Source: an uncultured Flavobacteriaceae bacterium
GTDB lineage: Bacteria > Bacteroidota > Bacteroidia > Flavobacteriales > Flavobacteriaceae
Length of the DNA: 64,000 nucleotides
Direction: 5' to 3'
NCBI GenBank assembly: GCA_947500525.1
Contig: CANMSH010000008.1
Coordinates: 120,416 to 184,415, forward strand
Positions 36,272 through 45,550 of this stretch are shown here, one piece after another. Each line of letters begins with the position of its first letter. Within the stretch, counting starts at the first letter, position 1. The position numbers were made by a program, and so were the translations under genes. The notes below the pieces were generated by a model. It did not search any database, was not told the origin of the DNA, and was given only the letters and a program-made list of their open reading frames with translations.

Positions 36272-37054
36272 TTATTTTTTCGGAATCCAAGGAAAAAATG
36301 CATTGGTTTTTTCGATATACTCTTTATATTCAGGTTTGGTATTTTTTAACGATTTTTCTAATAAGGCAACCCCGGATATCTTTATGATTAGCCAAGTCAT
36401 TAACAGAGGCCCAAATAACGAAATGTAACTTCCAGCAGCAAGCGCAAACCCTCCAAAGCCCCACCAAACCATGGCGTCTCCAAAATAATTCGGGTGTCTA
36501 GTGAGTTTCCAAAAACCAGATTGAAGTACCTTACCTTTGTTTGTTGCTTTTCTTTTAAATTTAGCCAATTGATAATCTCCTCCCACTTCAAAAATAAAAC
36601 CTATACACCAAACACCTAGCGCAATATAGTCGATGTAATTAAGATTGGAATATGGCGTATAATGCATAGCAGCAAGTAATGGGAAAGAGATCAACCAACT
36701 TAATGTTCCTTGTAATAAAAATACTTGAAAAAAACTAAACCACCAATAGCGTTTTGGTCCGTACTTTTTTCTAAACTCTTGGTACCTATAGTCTTCGGGT
36801 TTTTTCCAATTTCGTATCCCTAGATGAAGAGAGAGTCTAATTCCCCAAACGATAACCAAGCCAACAACCAATTCTTTTCTAGTACCATGGCCCTCAGTGT
36901 TTAAATAGTAAGAGAGTGAGGCAAGCACAAAGGCGATTCCCCAAAACGAATCAACAATACTTACATTTTTTAGGTAGATACTAACAGTCCATAATACAGT
37001 CATTAATATCATGATAATAAAGAAGCCCTGTATATAACTATCTAGAAACGTCAT
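36272..37054 (-). CDS. DUF1295 / steroid 5-alpha reductase-like membrane protein
   Basis: The 260-residue polytopic protein has several helices and the conserved GKVLQSGFWKLTRHPNYFGD segment (near residue 175) of the isoprenylcysteine methyltransferase/steroid reductase-like superfamily. NVSIVDSFWGIAFVLASL and GIRLSLHLGIRNWKKPEDYRY are DUF1295 features. The RHPNYFGD motif suggests NADPH or SAM use, but the reaction is unknown. Paired with the 89-residue membrane protein gene. Confidence 0.88.
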   Translation of the reverse strand: MTFLDSYIQGFFIIMILMTVLWTVSIYLKNVSIVDSFWGIAFVLASLSYYLNTEGHGTRKELVVGLVIVWGIRLSLHLGIRNWKKPEDYRYQEFRKKYGPKRYWWFSFFQVFLLQGTLSWLISFPLLAAMHYTPYSNLNYIDYIALGVWCIGFIFEVGGDYQLAKFKRKATNKGKVLQSGFWKLTRHPNYFGDAMVWWGFGGFALAAGSYISLFGPLLMTWLIIKISGVALLEKSLKNTKPEYKEYIEKTNAFFPWIPKK

Positions 37055-37066
37055 ATGATTTCATTA

Positions 37067-37100
37067 AAAAACCGCATTACAAAAGTTGCAATGCGGTTTT
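37067..37100 (-). terminator. Terminator upstream of the DUF1295 gene
   Basis: The stem AAAACCGCATT / AATGCGGTTTT with a 12-base loop stops transcription from the secreted-protein gene that ends at 37127. Confidence 0.78.
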
Positions 37101-37126
37101 AAACTTAAACTCTAAATTTTGGTAAT

Positions 37127-37897
37127 TTATTCATTACCGTCGGCAACATTAGCTTGTAATATTGCTTCTTTTTCACTTAATGTAAAAACAAATTTTCCAT
37201 CAAGCATTATTTTTACTAATTCTTTCGAATCGTTTACCCAATAGTAAGCGGTTTTCATTCCTTTACCTTGGTGAACAAACTTATGTAATTCTTGATCAGT
37301 ACCATCAACATTTTCTTTAGATTTACCTAAATAATTGATAGTTTGATTTTTCTTTACATACAATTTCATTTCATCCAATGAGTTGAACTTAAAGGTACCT
37401 TTTCTATCAAATTTTAAATTAGGCACTATTGCTAAAATATTAAATGAAGGAATTGTCGTTGCAGGAACTCTAATACTAGATTTATGCTCTGACTCAATAA
37501 AAGGTTTTACTTCTGGATCAGGACTCATTCTATTTTTATAATCACCTGAAAATTGCCAAAATGAAGCTTTTTTCGTCGTTTTTACACGATTACCAGTGAA
37601 ATTTACTGCGTCCATGTTCGAATCTATCGTTCCGTCAAAGAACATTTTCGATGCATTTAGCATCTTATCTGTATCACAAGTTGTTGTTAGACTAAAGTCT
37701 AATTTCTCATTGTCAAAATTTGCTTTAACGGTCGTCTTTAAAACAGGTTTTCCTTTTTCATCGACAGTCTTCTCAAGGCTTATATATCCTTGATTATCAG
37801 CAGCTTTATACCAATATGTTTTTGATTTTTTTTCACCCGTAAATGAAAAAATCATAAAGCTACATGCAATTAATAATAAGGGGAGTCTTCTTTTCAT
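37127..37897 (-). CDS. Secreted hypothetical protein, 256 residues
   Basis: It has an N-terminal signal (LPLLLIACSFMIFSFTG) and then a soluble beta-rich body with no recognised motif. Pieces such as TKTYWYKAADNQGYISLEKT and AYYWVNDSKELVKIMLDG look like a DUF3108-type or lipocalin-like barrel, but the match is weak. A single-gene unit between the PBP gene and a terminator. Function unknown. Confidence 0.65.
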   Translation of the reverse strand: MKRRLPLLLIACSFMIFSFTGEKKSKTYWYKAADNQGYISLEKTVDEKGKPVLKTTVKANFDNEKLDFSLTTTCDTDKMLNASKMFFDGTIDSNMDAVNFTGNRVKTTKKASFWQFSGDYKNRMSPDPEVKPFIESEHKSSIRVPATTIPSFNILAIVPNLKFDRKGTFKFNSLDEMKLYVKKNQTINYLGKSKENVDGTDQELHKFVHQGKGMKTAYYWVNDSKELVKIMLDGKFVFTLSEKEAILQANVADGNE

Positions 37898-38044
37898 ACA
37901 AATACATTTTTAATTATTTATTAAACTTTTAATTAGGTTTTGGATAAATAAAATAATACACAAAGATATTACTATTCATCAAAAATATAACAATTTACCT
38001 AACAAAATTCCTACCAAAAATGAAATGAATGATTTTTTATTTAT

Positions 38045-40297
38045 CTAATTGGCGTCTCTTTTTCTTTTTCTTTCTTCTCTTCTTTGTTTTCTTTTCGCCT
38101 TACGATCGGCTCTTTTTTGTGCTCTTTCGAGGGTTGTTTTTTTACCTTTAAAAAGATTTTCAAAAAATTGCTCGAGTCCTGTATCTTCAGTATAATCTTC
38201 ACAAACTAGTGCATTTTCAAATTCTGCTTCAAGTTTTTTGAAATTACTAAAATATTTATTTCGCAGCCATTTACTTTTTTGAACTGATTGCAATGTTTTG
38301 GCAATTAGTGGGAGTGCTAATTTGCTGCCGGCACCATTCGATCCTGAATTAAATCGAATCGTCGGTGAAGAAGCTCCTACTCGGGTGATCATGACCAATT
38401 TTGGGTTATAAGCGGCAAACCAAGCATCTGCATAATCTTGGGAAGTCCCCGTTTTTCCTGCAAGCGGTAAAGTAATACCGTATTTACTAGCTAAAGAAAC
38501 TCCAGTTCCTTCTACGATTGCTTTTTGAAGCATAGCATTCATTAAATCGGTGGATTCTTTGCTAAGTACGTTTTGTGTGCTTTTTAACAATTTATTTTTA
38601 TAAATAATGGTACCATCTGAGGTTCTAATAGAGGCCACGGTTTGAGGTTTTATCTTATTACCATTATTCGCAAAAGCGGCGTAGGCAATGGCCAATTCAT
38701 AAATACTTGCACTCGATGTACCCAATGCCAGTGATGGTTTATTCTCTAATTTTTGAGAAAAGCCTAACTTCTCCCACATATTAGCTATTGTACTAAATGG
38801 TGTTTGTAAGTATAGGTTTACTGTTGGTATGTTAAGCGATTTAGATAAAGACGCGGCCAAGGTGTATTTACCACCACTAGTATTGTCGTAGTTTCTTGGT
38901 TGCCAGTTCTCAAAATCGGTTAAGACAATTTCATCGTTATCTAAATAATCACAGGGTTGCATACCCTCTTCAAGAGCAGCAGCATAAAGTATAGGCTTAA
39001 AGGTAGATGCAATTTGGCGTTGAGCAAATATTTGATCATAAGGCTGTGTTCTATAATCAATTCCACCAACCCATGTTTTAATAGCCCCTGTATTTGGATC
39101 TAAAGCTAAAAAACCCGCATGTAATAAGGTGAGCGCTTGTCTTAAACTATCTTTAACAGAAATAGAATCGGTATAGGGGCCTTTCCAAGAAAATAATTCT
39201 CTTTCTTTTCGATCATTCGCCTTGTTTCCTAATTTTAATCTATTTAATTCCTTCGAGACCAACATATTTAAAACCTTGCGACTTTCACCACTTCTATATT
39301 GGCTTAGAATCCTATGTTGCATTAAACTTAAATGACTTTTATAAGCTCTCAATACATAATTTTGTAAAGTTAGGTTTAAGGTTGTTTTAATTATTAAACC
39401 ACTTTCTTCAATGGTATAATTTGTGTTTGATTTTTTATTGATCGACTTTAAAATAGTATTTACTTCGTCTTTTACCTGTACTAAAAAATAGTTCGCGGGC
39501 CCTTCTGACTCTAAGTTTGCGTAGTCTAATTGAAGCGGGAGTTTCGCAAGAGAATCTTTAACAGAAGAACTCAAATATTCATATTTTTCCATTTGAGCTA
39601 AGACAACATTTCGTCTTTTGATAGCATGTTCAGGGTATAAACGAGGATTATAGTATGTATTAGCCTTTAACATACCAATTAAAACGGCACTTTCTTCCTG
39701 TTTTAATTTATCTATTGGCTTATTGAAAAAACGTCTTGAAGCGGCTTCAATACCAAGTACATTCTCTCCGAAGGGTACAGTATTTAAGTATAAGGTCAAA
39801 ATTTCTTCTTTGCTGTATACTTCTTCTAAACGTTTAGCTAGAAAAACTTCTTTTGTTTTATTAACAGGCATTGTGAGTGGTCCATGTTTTTCACGACCGT
39901 ACATGTTTTTTGCCAATTGTTGATTGATGGTACTACCGCCTCCAGAATTTTTGCGATTCAGTATAATGGTTTTAAAAAGTACTCTCAGTAAACTCCTTGA
40001 ATCAACGCCTGAATGTTCAAAATAGCGCGCATCTTCAGTGGCAACCAGTGCATTAATTAAGTGTTTTGGTATTTTATCATAAACTGTATTTGTGCGGTTT
40101 TCGGCAAAAAACTTTCCTATTAGTTTTTCTTCTTCAGAAAGAACTAAGGTGGCGGTTTGATTTTTAAAATCTTTGAGGTCTTCTTTGGTATATAGAGCTC
40201 CGAATGCACCGTAATAAACAGAAAGTATAAATAAACTTATAATAAGGGCACCTGTCAATAAAATGATGAGTGCATATTTTGCTATTTTTTTTAGCAT
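38045..40297 (-). CDS. Class A penicillin-binding protein (PBP1A-like)
   Basis: The 750-residue bifunctional cell-wall synthase has one N-terminal membrane helix. The glycosyltransferase domain has ATEDARYFEHSGVD and GGGSTINQQLAKNMY (about residues 90-140). The transpeptidase domain has STFKPILYAAAL (SxxK, catalytic Ser), SKSLN (SxN) and GKTGTSQDYADAW (KTG). The C-terminus is a Lys/Arg-rich tail of about 40 residues, probably a cytoplasm-excluded RNA- or wall-binding region, or simply disordered. It polymerises and cross-links peptidoglycan. Confidence 0.95.
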   Translation of the reverse strand: MLKKIAKYALIILLTGALIISLFILSVYYGAFGALYTKEDLKDFKNQTATLVLSEEEKLIGKFFAENRTNTVYDKIPKHLINALVATEDARYFEHSGVDSRSLLRVLFKTIILNRKNSGGGSTINQQLAKNMYGREKHGPLTMPVNKTKEVFLAKRLEEVYSKEEILTLYLNTVPFGENVLGIEAASRRFFNKPIDKLKQEESAVLIGMLKANTYYNPRLYPEHAIKRRNVVLAQMEKYEYLSSSVKDSLAKLPLQLDYANLESEGPANYFLVQVKDEVNTILKSINKKSNTNYTIEESGLIIKTTLNLTLQNYVLRAYKSHLSLMQHRILSQYRSGESRKVLNMLVSKELNRLKLGNKANDRKERELFSWKGPYTDSISVKDSLRQALTLLHAGFLALDPNTGAIKTWVGGIDYRTQPYDQIFAQRQIASTFKPILYAAALEEGMQPCDYLDNDEIVLTDFENWQPRNYDNTSGGKYTLAASLSKSLNIPTVNLYLQTPFSTIANMWEKLGFSQKLENKPSLALGTSSASIYELAIAYAAFANNGNKIKPQTVASIRTSDGTIIYKNKLLKSTQNVLSKESTDLMNAMLQKAIVEGTGVSLASKYGITLPLAGKTGTSQDYADAWFAAYNPKLVMITRVGASSPTIRFNSGSNGAGSKLALPLIAKTLQSVQKSKWLRNKYFSNFKKLEAEFENALVCEDYTEDTGLEQFFENLFKGKKTTLERAQKRADRKAKRKQRREERKRKRDAN

Positions 40298-40446
40298 TTT
40301 TTTAGGGGAGTATTTTTAAAATCTATAGATTTTAAAACGATTCAATTTCAATTCTAGTATTTAAAAAAGCACTTAATTACTCAGATAAAATAGTATGCCA
40401 TAAACCAAAAATCATTTTGTAAATTGCGCCTCTAAATTTTTAATAT

Positions 40447-40962
40447 ATGTTTAATAAGAATATAAAGTTAATTTTGGCCGCACTTATTTTAGGATGGGCG
40501 GTATACCAGTTTGTAGAAGGTAATATAGGTAATGGGATTTCATTGGTGTTTTTAGCAGGAATTTTTGTGTTCTTCTATTTTAAAAATGAGTTTTTGCTAT
40601 TGTCTTTTTTGAAAATGCGTCGACAAGATTTTGCCGGAGCAACGAAATGGCTTTCTTATATAAAAAATCCAAGCAGTGCTTTAATCCAAAAACAAGAAGG
40701 GTATTATAATTTTTTACAAGGGATTATGGTCTCGCAAACCAATTTAACACAAGCAGAAAAGTTTTTTAAGAAGGCTATAAAGTTAGGTTTAGCAATGGAT
40801 CATGATTTAGCAATGGCTAAATTGCAGTTAGCCGGTGTTGCAATGACAAAGAGAAGAAAACGAGAAGCTACCATGTTAATGACGGAGGCTAAAAAATTGG
40901 ATAAACATGGAATGTTGAAAGAGCAAATACAAATGATGAAGCAACAGATGAAGAAAATCTAA
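40447..40962 (+). CDS. Membrane protein with TPR-like tail, hypothetical
   Basis: The 171-residue protein has two N-terminal membrane helices (LILAALILGWAVYQFV, NGISLVFLAGIFVFFYF) and a helical cytoplasmic part. The latter has TPR-like pairs (YYNFLQGIMVSQTNLTQAEK, AEKFFKKAIKLGLAMDHDLA) and a Met/Lys/Gln-rich end. A conserved flavobacterial protein of this shape is known but unassigned. It lies divergent to the PBP gene and is closed by a shared terminator. Confidence 0.75.
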   Translation: MFNKNIKLILAALILGWAVYQFVEGNIGNGISLVFLAGIFVFFYFKNEFLLLSFLKMRRQDFAGATKWLSYIKNPSSALIQKQEGYYNFLQGIMVSQTNLTQAEKFFKKAIKLGLAMDHDLAMAKLQLAGVAMTKRRKREATMLMTEAKKLDKHGMLKEQIQMMKQQMKKI

Positions 40963-40983
40963 CTTCTAATTTTATAAAAAGAA

Positions 40984-41018
40984 AAAGCAGTAGGGTATAG
41001 GCTCTACTGCTTTTTTTT
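40984..41018. terminator. Bidirectional terminator between the TPR-like gene and trxB
   Basis: The stem AAGCAGTAG / CTACTGCTT with a ~10-base loop is flanked by A-run and T-run, so it serves both convergent genes. Confidence 0.85.
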
Positions 41019-41039
41019 GTATTTGATAATTGCAAAAAG

Positions 41040-41987
41040 TTACTCTAATGCTGCCAAATATCTTTCAGCATCTAAAGCAGCCATACAACCACTACCAGCG
41101 GCCGTTATCGCTTGTCTATATTCTTTATCTTGAACATCTCCAGAGGCAAAAACTCCAGGAAGATTCGTTTTTGTAGATTTTCCTTTTGTAATTAAGTAAC
41201 CAGTTTCATCCATGTCCAAAATATCCTTAAATAAATCGGTATTCGGTTTGTGACCAATGGCTATAAAAACTCCAGTTACTTCTATTTCATGCTTCTCTTT
41301 GGTTACATTATTCACTACCCGCGCACCTTCAACAACAGTATCACCTAAAATTTCTTCCAATTCGGTATTATAGAGCACTTCTAAGTTTTTAGTGGCATTT
41401 ACACGATGTTGCATTGCTTTTGAAGCACGCATCTCATCTCTACGAACCAATAATGTTACTTTTTCACAAAGTTTAGATAAAAACGTAGCTTCTTCGGCTG
41501 CTGTGTCTCCACCACCAACAACAATTACGTTTTGATTTTTATAGAAGAACCCATCGCATGTAGCACATGCCGATACGCCACCACCTTTTAATCGTTCTTC
41601 ACTTTCTAAGCCTAAATACTTTGCCGTTGCACCTGTAGAAATAATCACCGTCTCTGCTTCCAATTCTGTCGAACCGTCTACCGTTACTTTATGAATACCG
41701 CCTATAGTATCATTTAATTCAACTTTTGTCACTAAGCCAAAACGAATGTCAGTATCAAAACGTTCTGCTTGCTTCTTAAAGTCTTCAGTCATCGCCGTAC
41801 CATCAACGCCATCAGGATACCCCAAATAATTATCTACTTCGGTAGTTGTTGTTAATTGGCCACCTGGTTCCATACCTGTGTACATAACTGGTTTCAAATC
41901 TGCTCTGGCAGCGTATACTGCGGCACTATAACCAGCAGGACCTGATCCTATAATTAAGCATTTTACTCGTTCTATATTTTCTGACAT
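41040..41987 (-). CDS. trxB: Thioredoxin-disulfide reductase
   Basis: The 315-residue NADPH-dependent flavoenzyme reduces thioredoxin. FAD site GSGPAGYSAAVYAARA at the N-terminus, redox-active CATC near residue 138 (GVSACATCDGFF), NADPH site GGGDTAAEEATFL near 158, and the closing ASGDVQDKEYRQAITAAGSG. Length is typical. Promoter at 42007. Works with thioredoxin and, probably, bacillithiol in the thiol balance. Confidence 0.96.
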   Translation of the reverse strand: MSENIERVKCLIIGSGPAGYSAAVYAARADLKPVMYTGMEPGGQLTTTTEVDNYLGYPDGVDGTAMTEDFKKQAERFDTDIRFGLVTKVELNDTIGGIHKVTVDGSTELEAETVIISTGATAKYLGLESEERLKGGGVSACATCDGFFYKNQNVIVVGGGDTAAEEATFLSKLCEKVTLLVRRDEMRASKAMQHRVNATKNLEVLYNTELEEILGDTVVEGARVVNNVTKEKHEIEVTGVFIAIGHKPNTDLFKDILDMDETGYLITKGKSTKTNLPGVFASGDVQDKEYRQAITAAGSGCMAALDAERYLAALE

Positions 41988-42006
41988 ATGATTATTATTT
42001 TGAGGG

Positions 42007-42014
42007 CAAATTTA
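42007..42014 (-). promoter_or_regulatory. Promoter -7 box of trxB
   Basis: CAAATTTA on the plus strand reads TAAATTTG on the minus strand (TAnnTTTG), 20 bases before the ATG at 41987. Confidence 0.6.
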
Positions 42015-42193
42015 TACTTTTTTACCTTTAATTTTGGTGTTAAGCGTAACTTTTTATAACTCTATTTATTCTTATTAATTTCTTAGTATAACAAAGAGTT
42101 GGAGCTTAGTCGAAAATTAAACTTTTCTTTACAGAAATTAAATTAGGGCATAATAGTTGTTTATACAAAAAGATTAAAATAATTTTATCAAAA

Positions 42194-42739
42194 ATGAAAC
42201 TTATGAAAACATGTAATGAAACAAAAAGAGGCTACTCATCATTGCTAAACTTTGGAGTTAAGAAATTAATGCTTGTGGCAATTGCTCTAACAGCTTTCGT
42301 ATATAGTACGTATGCTCAAGAAATTTCTTCGAACGCCATAGGATTACGCTTTGGTGATAATGATGGTTTTGGTGTCGAGGTATCGTATCAACATAAACTA
42401 AAAAATTCAAAACGTTTAGAAGTAGATCTTGGATTTAGAAACAATAATAATTTTGATATTTGGAAACTGACAGGAATTCATCAGTGGGTGTGGAATATTG
42501 ATGGCGGCTTTAATTGGTATGCGGGAGTAGGTGCCGGACTTGGAAATGTAAATATCAAAAATTTTAACGATGACGACGGATTGTTTGTAAATGCCGCGGG
42601 AAATATTGGAGTTGAATATAATTTCGATATTCCGTTGTTAGTTTCCTTAGATTTTAGACCAGAAATAGGAATTGTTAACGATTTTGGTAACGATGATCTT
42701 GATTTAGATCTTGCCTTAAGTGTACGCTATCAATTCTGA
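42194..42739 (+). CDS. Small outer-membrane beta-barrel protein
   Basis: The 181-residue product has a long n-region before a signal (LMLVAIALTAFVYSTYAQ), then an eight-strand-like barrel with alternating residues and the terminal aromatic signature SVRYQF. INW-type pieces such as GGFNWYAGVGAGLGNVNI resemble the Bacteroidetes OmpW/OMP_b-brl families. Probably a porin-like or structural outer-membrane protein. A later Met (residue 26) is a possible start. Closed by a terminator. Confidence 0.75.
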   Translation: MKLMKTCNETKRGYSSLLNFGVKKLMLVAIALTAFVYSTYAQEISSNAIGLRFGDNDGFGVEVSYQHKLKNSKRLEVDLGFRNNNNFDIWKLTGIHQWVWNIDGGFNWYAGVGAGLGNVNIKNFNDDDGLFVNAAGNIGVEYNFDIPLLVSLDFRPEIGIVNDFGNDDLDLDLALSVRYQF

Positions 42740-42760
42740 TAATAACTATTACAGTTTTAG

Positions 42761-42790
42761 AACCCAGCTTATGTAGCTGGGTTTTCTTTT
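42761..42790 (+). terminator. Terminator of the beta-barrel gene
   Basis: The stem AACCCAGCT / AGCTGGGTT with a 5-base loop is followed by TTCTTTTTT. Confidence 0.87.
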
Positions 42791-42805
42791 TTAGTATTCA
42801 AAAGT

Positions 42806-43279
42806 TTATGCATAATTATAGGCACCAAATCGCTTCTCGACCGCTATCGTACGATAATCAAAAATCTCATTTAATTTCCTTTTAATCATCAATGAATTCG
42901 CAATAGCACCCAAAAAACCGAATGGAGGTTGATAGGATACAATATCTTTCATCAATACACCATTTGACATAGGTTCTAATATATGCTGATGATGCCAAAT
43001 AGAATAAGGACCAACTCGTTGTTCATCAACAAAATAATGTTTATCTCTTACTTGTGTTATTTCGGTAACCCAGGTCGTTTTAATACCTAATACTGGACTT
43101 ACTTTATAACTGATAATCATTCCGGCATACATTTTTTCTGGTAGGTCTTTTGAAGTAATATCGAACCCCATATAGTCTGGTGTGATTTCTTTAAGATTCG
43201 CAGGCGATGAAATGAAATCCCAAAGATCTTCTAGACTAGAATTCACTTTTTGCTGTTTTTTAAACTGATATAATGGCAT
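42806..43279 (-). CDS. SRPBCC family protein
   Basis: The 157-residue START/Bet v1-like lipid- or ligand-binding fold. It starts YQFKKQQKVNSSLEDLWDFI, then MKDIVSYQPPFGFLGAIANS, and has a C-terminal helix KRKLNEIFDYRTIAVEKRFG, the shape called SRPBCC or cell-division-inhibitor-like. Last gene of the minus-strand cluster that begins with the TetR gene at 49582. Function unknown. Confidence 0.88.
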   Translation of the reverse strand: MPLYQFKKQQKVNSSLEDLWDFISSPANLKEITPDYMGFDITSKDLPEKMYAGMIISYKVSPVLGIKTTWVTEITQVRDKHYFVDEQRVGPYSIWHHQHILEPMSNGVLMKDIVSYQPPFGFLGAIANSLMIKRKLNEIFDYRTIAVEKRFGAYNYA

Positions 43280-43292
43280 ATATATGTTCTAA

Positions 43293-43454
43293 TTAGAGTT
43301 TTTCAATTTCTTTAAGTAATGCATCCGCTTCAGCATATTTTTCGTCACTTTCTCTACGGTTGGAAGTAGACAATTTAAATGCTTCTTCTAATAACTTTTT
43401 ATACTTTGCCTCAAGAATATCTTTCGGTGATTTTTTTTTGAATAAATTAAACAT
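43293..43454 (-). CDS. Lacal_2735 family protein
   Basis: The 53-residue ORF begins MFNLFKKKSPKDILEAKYKK, continues LLEEAFKLSTSNRRESDEKY and ends EADALLKEIEKL, a small Lys/Glu-rich helical-hairpin protein. It matches the flavobacterial Lacal_2735 family, whose function is unknown. It lies 13 bases upstream of the SRPBCC gene and 11 downstream of tspO. Confidence 0.85.
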   Translation of the reverse strand: MFNLFKKKSPKDILEAKYKKLLEEAFKLSTSNRRESDEKYAEADALLKEIEKL

Positions 43455-43465
43455 GATATGTTATT

Positions 43466-43933
43466 TTAATTATATACGTAGATATAGTAGTTTAAAGATG
43501 TAGCAATACATAACCAAAGGGCATAAGGTAAGACCAAAAGACGCTTTGATTTTGTCTGGGTACGAAACCCAAAAAGAAAGTAAAAAACTATGAAGGTTAA
43601 TAGTATAATGGTTATTAAAGCTAATAATATAAGGTGTTGATTGAAGAAAATATAGTTCCAACTAACATTAAGTGCTACTTGTATGGCAAATAGAATTTTC
43701 ACTTTTATCGACTTTATTTTTGTATATAAGGCGGTCATAAAAAATGAAAAACAGATCATGATGGTAGTCCATGCTGCTCCAAACACCCATCCTGGAGGCG
43801 TCCAAGGAGCTTTAGCAAGGTCTATGTACCATGAGGTCATAGGACCATTATTCATGAGCCAACTTCCAATGCCGAGAGCTCCAAAATTTATGATCAAGAA
43901 AAACACAAAAAGTTGAAGATTCTCTTTATTCAT
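43466..43933 (-). CDS. TspO/MBR family protein
   Basis: The 155-residue protein has five membrane helices. The conserved WYIDLAKAPWTPPGWVFGAAW segment binds tetrapyrroles and cholesterol-like ligands in known members. N- and C-terminal helices are complete. TspO proteins sense or degrade porphyrins and respond to light/oxygen in some bacteria. It lies in the cluster with SDRs and flavin reductase. Confidence 0.93.
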   Translation of the reverse strand: MNKENLQLFVFFLIINFGALGIGSWLMNNGPMTSWYIDLAKAPWTPPGWVFGAAWTTIMICFSFFMTALYTKIKSIKVKILFAIQVALNVSWNYIFFNQHLILLALITIILLTFIVFYFLFGFRTQTKSKRLLVLPYALWLCIATSLNYYIYVYN

Positions 43934-43935
43934 AG

Positions 43936-44619
43936 TTAAATTTTAACACTTACAATACCGCAATCCATTTCGAAGATTTGCCCTGATAACGAAGAAGCTT
44001 TGTCGGAAATTAAAAAATGTGCCATGTCTGCAACTTCCTGAGGGTTTAAGAATTTTTTGAGCGGATGACGATCTCTGATGTTTTCGACCATTTTTTCATT
44101 TCGAAGTAATTTAGATGCCAATGTAGTATCGGTAACGGTTGGGGCAATTGCATTGATACGAATAGTGGGAGCAAATTCTGCAGCCAATGATTTTACGAGA
44201 CCTTCAATGCCTGCTTTTGCAGTTGCTACACTTGCATGAAAAGGCATGCCTAATTTCACAGCGACGGTACTAAACAATAAAATTGATGGGTTTGTTCCGT
44301 TTTTTAAAAGGGTAAGATATTTTTGTATTGCCTTTACAGCTCCTAAAACATTGATTTCAAAATCAGCTCTAAAATCATCAAGACTTAATCGAGAAATTGG
44401 CTTTAAATTGATACTTCCCGGACAGTAGATTAAAGAATCAATAGCCTCTAAATCGGGCAATTCACTTGTTAAGATATCACAAGCATAATGTTCTAGGTTT
44501 TCATGTGTTATTTGAGGAGGTGTACGACTGATGTTTACAACTTTGTAATTTTCTATAATAGATGAAATGATGGCTTCTCCTATTCCCTTGCTACCACCAA
44601 TAATTACAATAGTTTTCAT
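43936..44619 (-). CDS. SDR family oxidoreductase with altered active site
   Basis: The 227-residue Rossmann enzyme has the cofactor motif IIGGSKGIGEAI and Ser in LFSTVAVKLG. Where the catalytic YxxxK should be, it reads SVATAKAG: the Lys is present but the position of the Tyr is Val. NAIAPTVTDTTLA and the final FEMDCGIVSV are usual for SDRs. Without the Tyr the normal hydride chemistry is doubtful. It may bind NAD(P) as a sensor or use another residue. Confidence 0.9.
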   Translation of the reverse strand: MKTIVIIGGSKGIGEAIISSIIENYKVVNISRTPPQITHENLEHYACDILTSELPDLEAIDSLIYCPGSINLKPISRLSLDDFRADFEINVLGAVKAIQKYLTLLKNGTNPSILLFSTVAVKLGMPFHASVATAKAGIEGLVKSLAAEFAPTIRINAIAPTVTDTTLASKLLRNEKMVENIRDRHPLKKFLNPQEVADMAHFLISDKASSLSGQIFEMDCGIVSVKI

Positions 44620-44623
44620 GTTG

Positions 44624-44833
44624 TTATTTTAATCGTTTCTCCGCCCGCTGCTTAATGGCTGTAAGACGTTTCATAATTTCCATTATTTCAGGGTCCTTAT
44701 TTTCTTTATAAATTTCGTTTAAGCTTAAAATTAACTCCTTCGCCTTTCTAGAAACGATAATGCGTTCTGTAGTACTTGTAATAGGTAATTTAGATTTTTC
44801 AAACTCTAGTGCTTTGTTGATCAGGTCACTCAT
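44624..44833 (-). CDS. Small hypothetical protein of the SDR/TspO cluster
   Basis: The 69-residue helical protein begins MSDLINKALEFEKSKLPITS, has a middle SRKAKELILSLNEIY and ends IKQRAEKRLK. No motif recognised. It lies 4 bases before the SDR gene, so it belongs to the same unit. Length and coiled-coil character suggest a partner protein; that is guesswork. Confidence 0.72.
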   Translation of the reverse strand: MSDLINKALEFEKSKLPITSTTERIIVSRKAKELILSLNEIYKENKDPEIMEIMKRLTAIKQRAEKRLK

Positions 44834-45021
44834 GAATAAATTTTATGTATTGATATTATTTAGCAACTTATTTTCGACCAATATATGGGTTATTTTTAAA
44901 ATTGCTAATAAATAACATGATTTTTAGACTTTTTTCTCGAAAATCTTTCAAAACCTGGTTTGATTTCATCTTTAATTTCTCCCTACGAATTTTATACATG
45001 TCCCCATTCATCTTTAAACCT

Positions 45022-45459
45022 TTAATACACCGTCATAGTTGGTGATTCAAAATTAGCGTCATACTTAATTTTTAAGTCCATCATTTTCTTAAAAAAATTT
45101 CTGTTCTCATTTAATAACATATTCTGCTTAAAATTTATGAATTTTCCTTGTCCATGAATACTCGAACCATTCGTTTTATAAATGACGAGTTGGTAGTAAG
45201 GCAGAACCCATGTAAAGGTTTGCAATCCTTTGTTTATATGAATTAAAATTCCATTAGGTCTTAGTTCAATATTCGCATAACTAATATCTGCAATGGTGTT
45301 AACATATTGCCGTAAGTTTAGACTTACTTTTTCTATCATCATTCTTTTCGAACCAATCCCATTTAATTTCAACCTTTCTAAAAAACTAAAACGTTTCCCA
45401 ACTAATTCTGTGGTTGCCTCTAGGTTCTTTTTACTAGTGTACGTTGAATTGAAAATCAT
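45022..45459 (-). CDS. Hypothetical protein, 145 residues
   Basis: From ATG 45459 the product MIFNSTYTSKKNLEATTELV is soluble and beta-rich: NIELRPNGILIHINKGLQTF, WVLPYYQLVIYKTNG, KFINFKQNMLL, MMDLKIKYDANF. No known motif. A TTG three codons upstream is a poorer start. It lies between the DUF2867-SDR gene and the 69-residue ORF, with 82- and 188-base gaps and no feature recognised in either gap. Confidence 0.68.
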   Translation of the reverse strand: MIFNSTYTSKKNLEATTELVGKRFSFLERLKLNGIGSKRMMIEKVSLNLRQYVNTIADISYANIELRPNGILIHINKGLQTFTWVLPYYQLVIYKTNGSSIHGQGKFINFKQNMLLNENRNFFKKMMDLKIKYDANFESPTMTVY

Positions 45460-45550
45460 ATAGGTCAAATATATAAAATGTTTAATAAAAACAAAAATAA
45501 GTTAAACAAAATAAATTGAAATTTGATTGTTCCCCTAAAGTAACTGGTTA

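Noticed and set aside
40316..40335. Palindrome AAAATCTATAGATTTT upstream of the PBP gene
   Set aside because: Simple AT symmetry without T-tail or promoter geometry, single copy; not convincing as an operator.
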